The notes beneath the pieces were generated by a model. That model was not told the origin of the DNA. It did no database searches and saw only the letters and a program-made list of their open reading frames with translations. From Mycoavidus cysteinexigens_B (GTDB lineage: Bacteria > Pseudomonadota > Gammaproteobacteria > Burkholderiales > Burkholderiaceae), in the NCBI GenBank assembly GCA_031963465.1, contig JASSUG010000001.1, positions 310,001-374,000 on the forward strand: 64,000 bases of DNA. Direction: 5' to 3'. Every line of letters begins with the position of its first letter. The first letter of the stretch is position 1. The translations under genes were made by a program, and so were the position numbers. Of this stretch, positions 61,969 through 64,000 are shown in pieces.

Positions 61969-62619
61969 ATGAGCCGTGTGTTCCCCTATTGTGCTGCGCA
62001 ACGCTTCATGCCTGAAGCCATATTCGCGCTCTGTCTAGTCTTGTCTTCGGGAGTATTTGGCCAATCTGCCTATGCTGTGCGCCCAGATAGTGAGCAACCC
62101 GTTTATGTGCAAGCAGATCGTTGGACTTATGATGATTTAAAACAAGTGAATGTCCTGACCGGGCGCGTGATCATCACTAAGGGCAAACTGACGATCAAAG
62201 GCGATCGAGTCATCGTAAAACAAGATGCACAGGGCTATCAATCGATGACCAGTTATGCCGAAGGTCGAGAAAACCTGGCTTATTTTCGGCAGGAACTGAA
62301 TGGCGCTCAAGGCTATATTGAGGGCTATGGCAAACAAATCGATTACAATAGTCAAAACGAGGTCACGACTTTAACGCACCGCGCCATGGTGCGGCGGCGA
62401 CTGCTCCCTAGTGAACAAGTGCTAGATGAGGTGAGCGGCAGTGTCATCAGTTATGACGGACAGAAAGAACGTTATTGGGCCAGCGCGGGCCACGCGACTG
62501 CTCGTGTGCGGGCAATGTTGTCTCCTCACTACGCCGCGGGTCATAAGGCCTTGTCGCCCGCGGGCTCCAATCTATCATTAGGTACTTCAAGCCCCCTCGA
62601 AAGGAAGATCTCGCAGTGA
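61969..62619 (+). CDS. lptA: LptA, periplasmic LPS transport protein
   Basis: 216 aa with a signal peptide (ending near SAYA-V) and an OstA/LptA domain: PVYVQADRWTYDDLKQVNVLTGRV and ITKGKLTIKGDRVIV. It forms the periplasmic bridge carrying LPS to the outer membrane. It overlaps lptB by 4 bp (GTGA). Confidence 0.92.
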   Translation: MSRVFPYCAAQRFMPEAIFALCLVLSSGVFGQSAYAVRPDSEQPVYVQADRWTYDDLKQVNVLTGRVIITKGKLTIKGDRVIVKQDAQGYQSMTSYAEGRENLAYFRQELNGAQGYIEGYGKQIDYNSQNEVTTLTHRAMVRRRLLPSEQVLDEVSGSVISYDGQKERYWASAGHATARVRAMLSPHYAAGHKALSPAGSNLSLGTSSPLERKISQ

Positions 62620-63398
62620 ACGTCAGCGCTTTTTCTAGCCGCTACCCAGTCGGTAGAGACAGTATTCTCGCCGCCCGCAATTTGCAAAAACGTTATGGTA
62701 AACGCACCGTCGTCAAGGATGTCTCGCTGGAAGTAAAAAGCGGCGAAGTGGTGGGGCTGCTAGGCCCCAATGGTGCGGGCAAAACCACCTCTTTTTATAT
62801 GATTGTTGGGTTGGTGCCGCTTGATCGCGGTGAAATTACCCTGAATGGCAAGCTGATTAGCTTATTGCCGATTCATCAGCGAGCGCGGCTTGGACTGTCT
62901 TATTTGCCACAAGAAGCGTCGGTTTTTCGTAAGTTATCGGTCGAGCAAAACATTCGTGCGGTGCTTGAGTTGCAGCTTGGTGAGGATGGCAGGCGCTTAC
63001 CAGACGATATTATCAGCGAGCGCACCCAGGCTTTGATGGAGGAGTTGCAGATTACGCACTTAAGCGATAATCCAGCCCTATCGCTTTCTGGCGGTGAGCG
63101 ACGCCGCGTGGAAATTGCGCGGGCGTTAGCGACCAATCCGGGCTTTATTTTATTGGACGAGCCTTTTGCGGGTGTCGATCCAATTGCTGTTTTGGAAATT
63201 CAGAAAATTGTGCGTTTCCTAAAACAGCGCGAGATTGGTGTCTTGATTACCGACCATAATGTGCGTGAAACCCTGGGTATTTGTGACCATGCTTATATCA
63301 TTAGCGATGGCAGTGTATTAGCGGCGGGTCTACCTGAAGAAATTATCGAAAACGAATCCGTGCGGCGCGTCTATTTGGGCGAACATTTTCGTATGTAA
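62616..63398 (+). CDS. lptB: LptB, LPS export ABC transporter ATPase
   Basis: 260-aa cytoplasmic ATPase that powers LPS extraction with LptFG. Walker A GPNGAGKTT, Q-loop LPQEASVF, signature LSGGERRRVEIARAL and Walker B FILLDEPFAGVD. GTG start overlapping lptA. In most betaproteobacteria rpoN follows at once; here the next gene is hpf. Confidence 0.97.
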   Translation: MNVSAFSSRYPVGRDSILAARNLQKRYGKRTVVKDVSLEVKSGEVVGLLGPNGAGKTTSFYMIVGLVPLDRGEITLNGKLISLLPIHQRARLGLSYLPQEASVFRKLSVEQNIRAVLELQLGEDGRRLPDDIISERTQALMEELQITHLSDNPALSLSGGERRRVEIARALATNPGFILLDEPFAGVDPIAVLEIQKIVRFLKQREIGVLITDHNVRETLGICDHAYIISDGSVLAAGLPEEIIENESVRRVYLGEHFRM

Positions 63399-63549
63399 GA
63401 AATAGACCTCTGTAACGTTTTTAAGTGAAATTTCTCATAATTTGGTGAAATTGTAATACAGTTCTTGGTTTTATCCACAATTGCTGATACGCTGGAGTTA
63501 AGTAAGCCAACAGTATTGAATTGCATTCAATTTTCAACACGGAGGTTTT

Positions 63550-63882
63550 ATGGATCTGCAAATCAGTGGACACCACCTTGACGTTACGCCTGCATTACGT
63601 GAATACGTGATCAATAAATTGGAAAAAGTGACACGTCATTTTGATCATGTGATTGATGGCGCAGTGGTGTTAGCGCTCGATAATCATAAAGAAAAAAATA
63701 AACGTCAAAAAGCAGAAATTAAACTGCGCTTAAAGGGTAAAGAGATTTTTGCTGAAACCACAGAGGTCGATCTTTATACGGCGATTGATTTGCTGATCGA
63801 TAAACTTGACCGTCAAGTGATTCGCTACAAAGGAAAGATCCAAAATCATCATCATGAAGCCATTAAACACCAAATAGAATGA
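63550..63882 (+). CDS. hpf: Ribosome hibernation promoting factor (short HPF/YfiA family)
   Basis: 110-aa ribosome-associated factor that promotes 100S dimers or blocks A/P sites in stationary phase. The pattern MDLQISGHHLDVTPALREYV and KLEKVTRHFDHVIDG is typical. A strong GGAGG site precedes the ATG. It overlaps ptsN by 4 bp (ATGA). The 151-bp gap after lptB contains its promoter region but no rpoN. Confidence 0.94.
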   Translation: MDLQISGHHLDVTPALREYVINKLEKVTRHFDHVIDGAVVLALDNHKEKNKRQKAEIKLRLKGKEIFAETTEVDLYTAIDLLIDKLDRQVIRYKGKIQNHHHEAIKHQIE

Positions 63883-64000
63883 ACCGCCTTAGCAAACTAT
63901 TACCACTTGAAAATGTTGTTTTGAATTTGGCTGTAACCAGCAAGAAGCGGGTATTTGAGCAAGCCGGTTTAATTTTTGAAAATCGTCATGGGATCGCGCG
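63879..64000 (+). CDS. ptsN: PTS IIA-Ntr (PtsN), 5' part
   Basis: The first 40 codons read MNRLSKLLPLENVVLN... then VFEQAGLIFENRHGIAR, typical of Burkholderia nitrogen-PTS EIIA. The gene runs off the window end. The start overlaps hpf (ATGA). Normally part of the rpoN-hpf-ptsN-hprK cluster, so it remains although rpoN is absent here. Confidence 0.85.
   Translation, partial: MNRLSKLLPLENVVLNLAVTSKKRVFEQAGLIFENRHGIA

Overview
The window reads as a chromosomal segment of a betaproteobacterium of the Burkholderiaceae. Supporting this are the conserved gene runs pcm-nlpD-rpoS, rubredoxin-yqgE-ruvX-pyrR-pyrB-pyrC'-plsC, rfbBACD, and kdsD-kdsC-lptC-lptA-lptB-hpf-ptsN. Several features suggest a host-restricted lineage with a shrinking genome: moderate rather than high GC, several gene remnants, no rpoN at its expected place, and two very large eukaryote-like NACHT repeat proteins. 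An endofungal relative such as Mycoavidus or Glomeribacter would fit. This assignment is inference from gene order and content, not from a database match.

Layout. 1-3.6 kb: pcm, nlpD, rpoS and a PolB-like exonuclease. 3.7-5.9 kb: groES-groEL behind a perfect CIRCE operator. 6.0-12.1 kb: rubredoxin, yqgE, ruvX, the pyrimidine genes pyrR-pyrB-pyrC', plsC, and apaH on the other strand. 12.3-15.7 kb: the complete dTDP-L-rhamnose set rfbBACD, convergent with a copper-delivery pair (pcuC, sco1). 16.8-18.5 kb: decayed DNA holding a frameshifted AlbA_2/RecG-like regulator remnant and the 3' half of a GT4 glycosyltransferase. 18.6-20.7 kb: a Fur-box-preceded ftrABCD iron-uptake operon in which ftrA and ftrD are wrecked while ftrB and ftrC are intact.

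21.0-27.6 kb: a 2202-residue NACHT protein carrying 30 HEAT-like repeats. 27.9-33.8 kb: a complete RND efflux operon. 33.9-36.6 kb: an orphan XRE regulator, an orphan ABC substrate-binding protein and a LysR regulator. 37.3-42.4 kb: a second large NACHT protein (1687 residues) that shares its N-terminal half with the first but ends in WD40 propellers. It is flanked by inverted copies of a mobile-element-like sequence. 43.1-45.7 kb: znuABC-type metal uptake. 45.9-48.9 kb: a minor-pilin operon. 49.0-50.0 kb: a yqjD/yqjE/yqjK-like trio. 50.2-53.7 kb: an ABC exporter, msrA and cfa. 53.9-57.4 kb: an Rpn/PD-(D/E)XK-family gene split by a full-length group II intron whose removal restores the reading frame. 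57.4-59.7 kb: pdxH and glnS. 59.8-64.0 kb: the Kdo/LPS-transport operon running directly into hpf and ptsN.

Housekeeping genes (envelope, LPS, pyrimidines, stress sigma factor, chaperonin) are intact and tightly packed, with many 1-20 bp overlaps. Accessory tracts between them hold the mobile DNA, the gene remnants and the two NLR-like proteins. Those two share a TPR-like leader, a TIR/SEFIR-like module and a NACHT ATPase, followed by different, highly homogenised repeat sensors. They are the best candidates in the window for an undescribed recognition, defence or host-interaction system.
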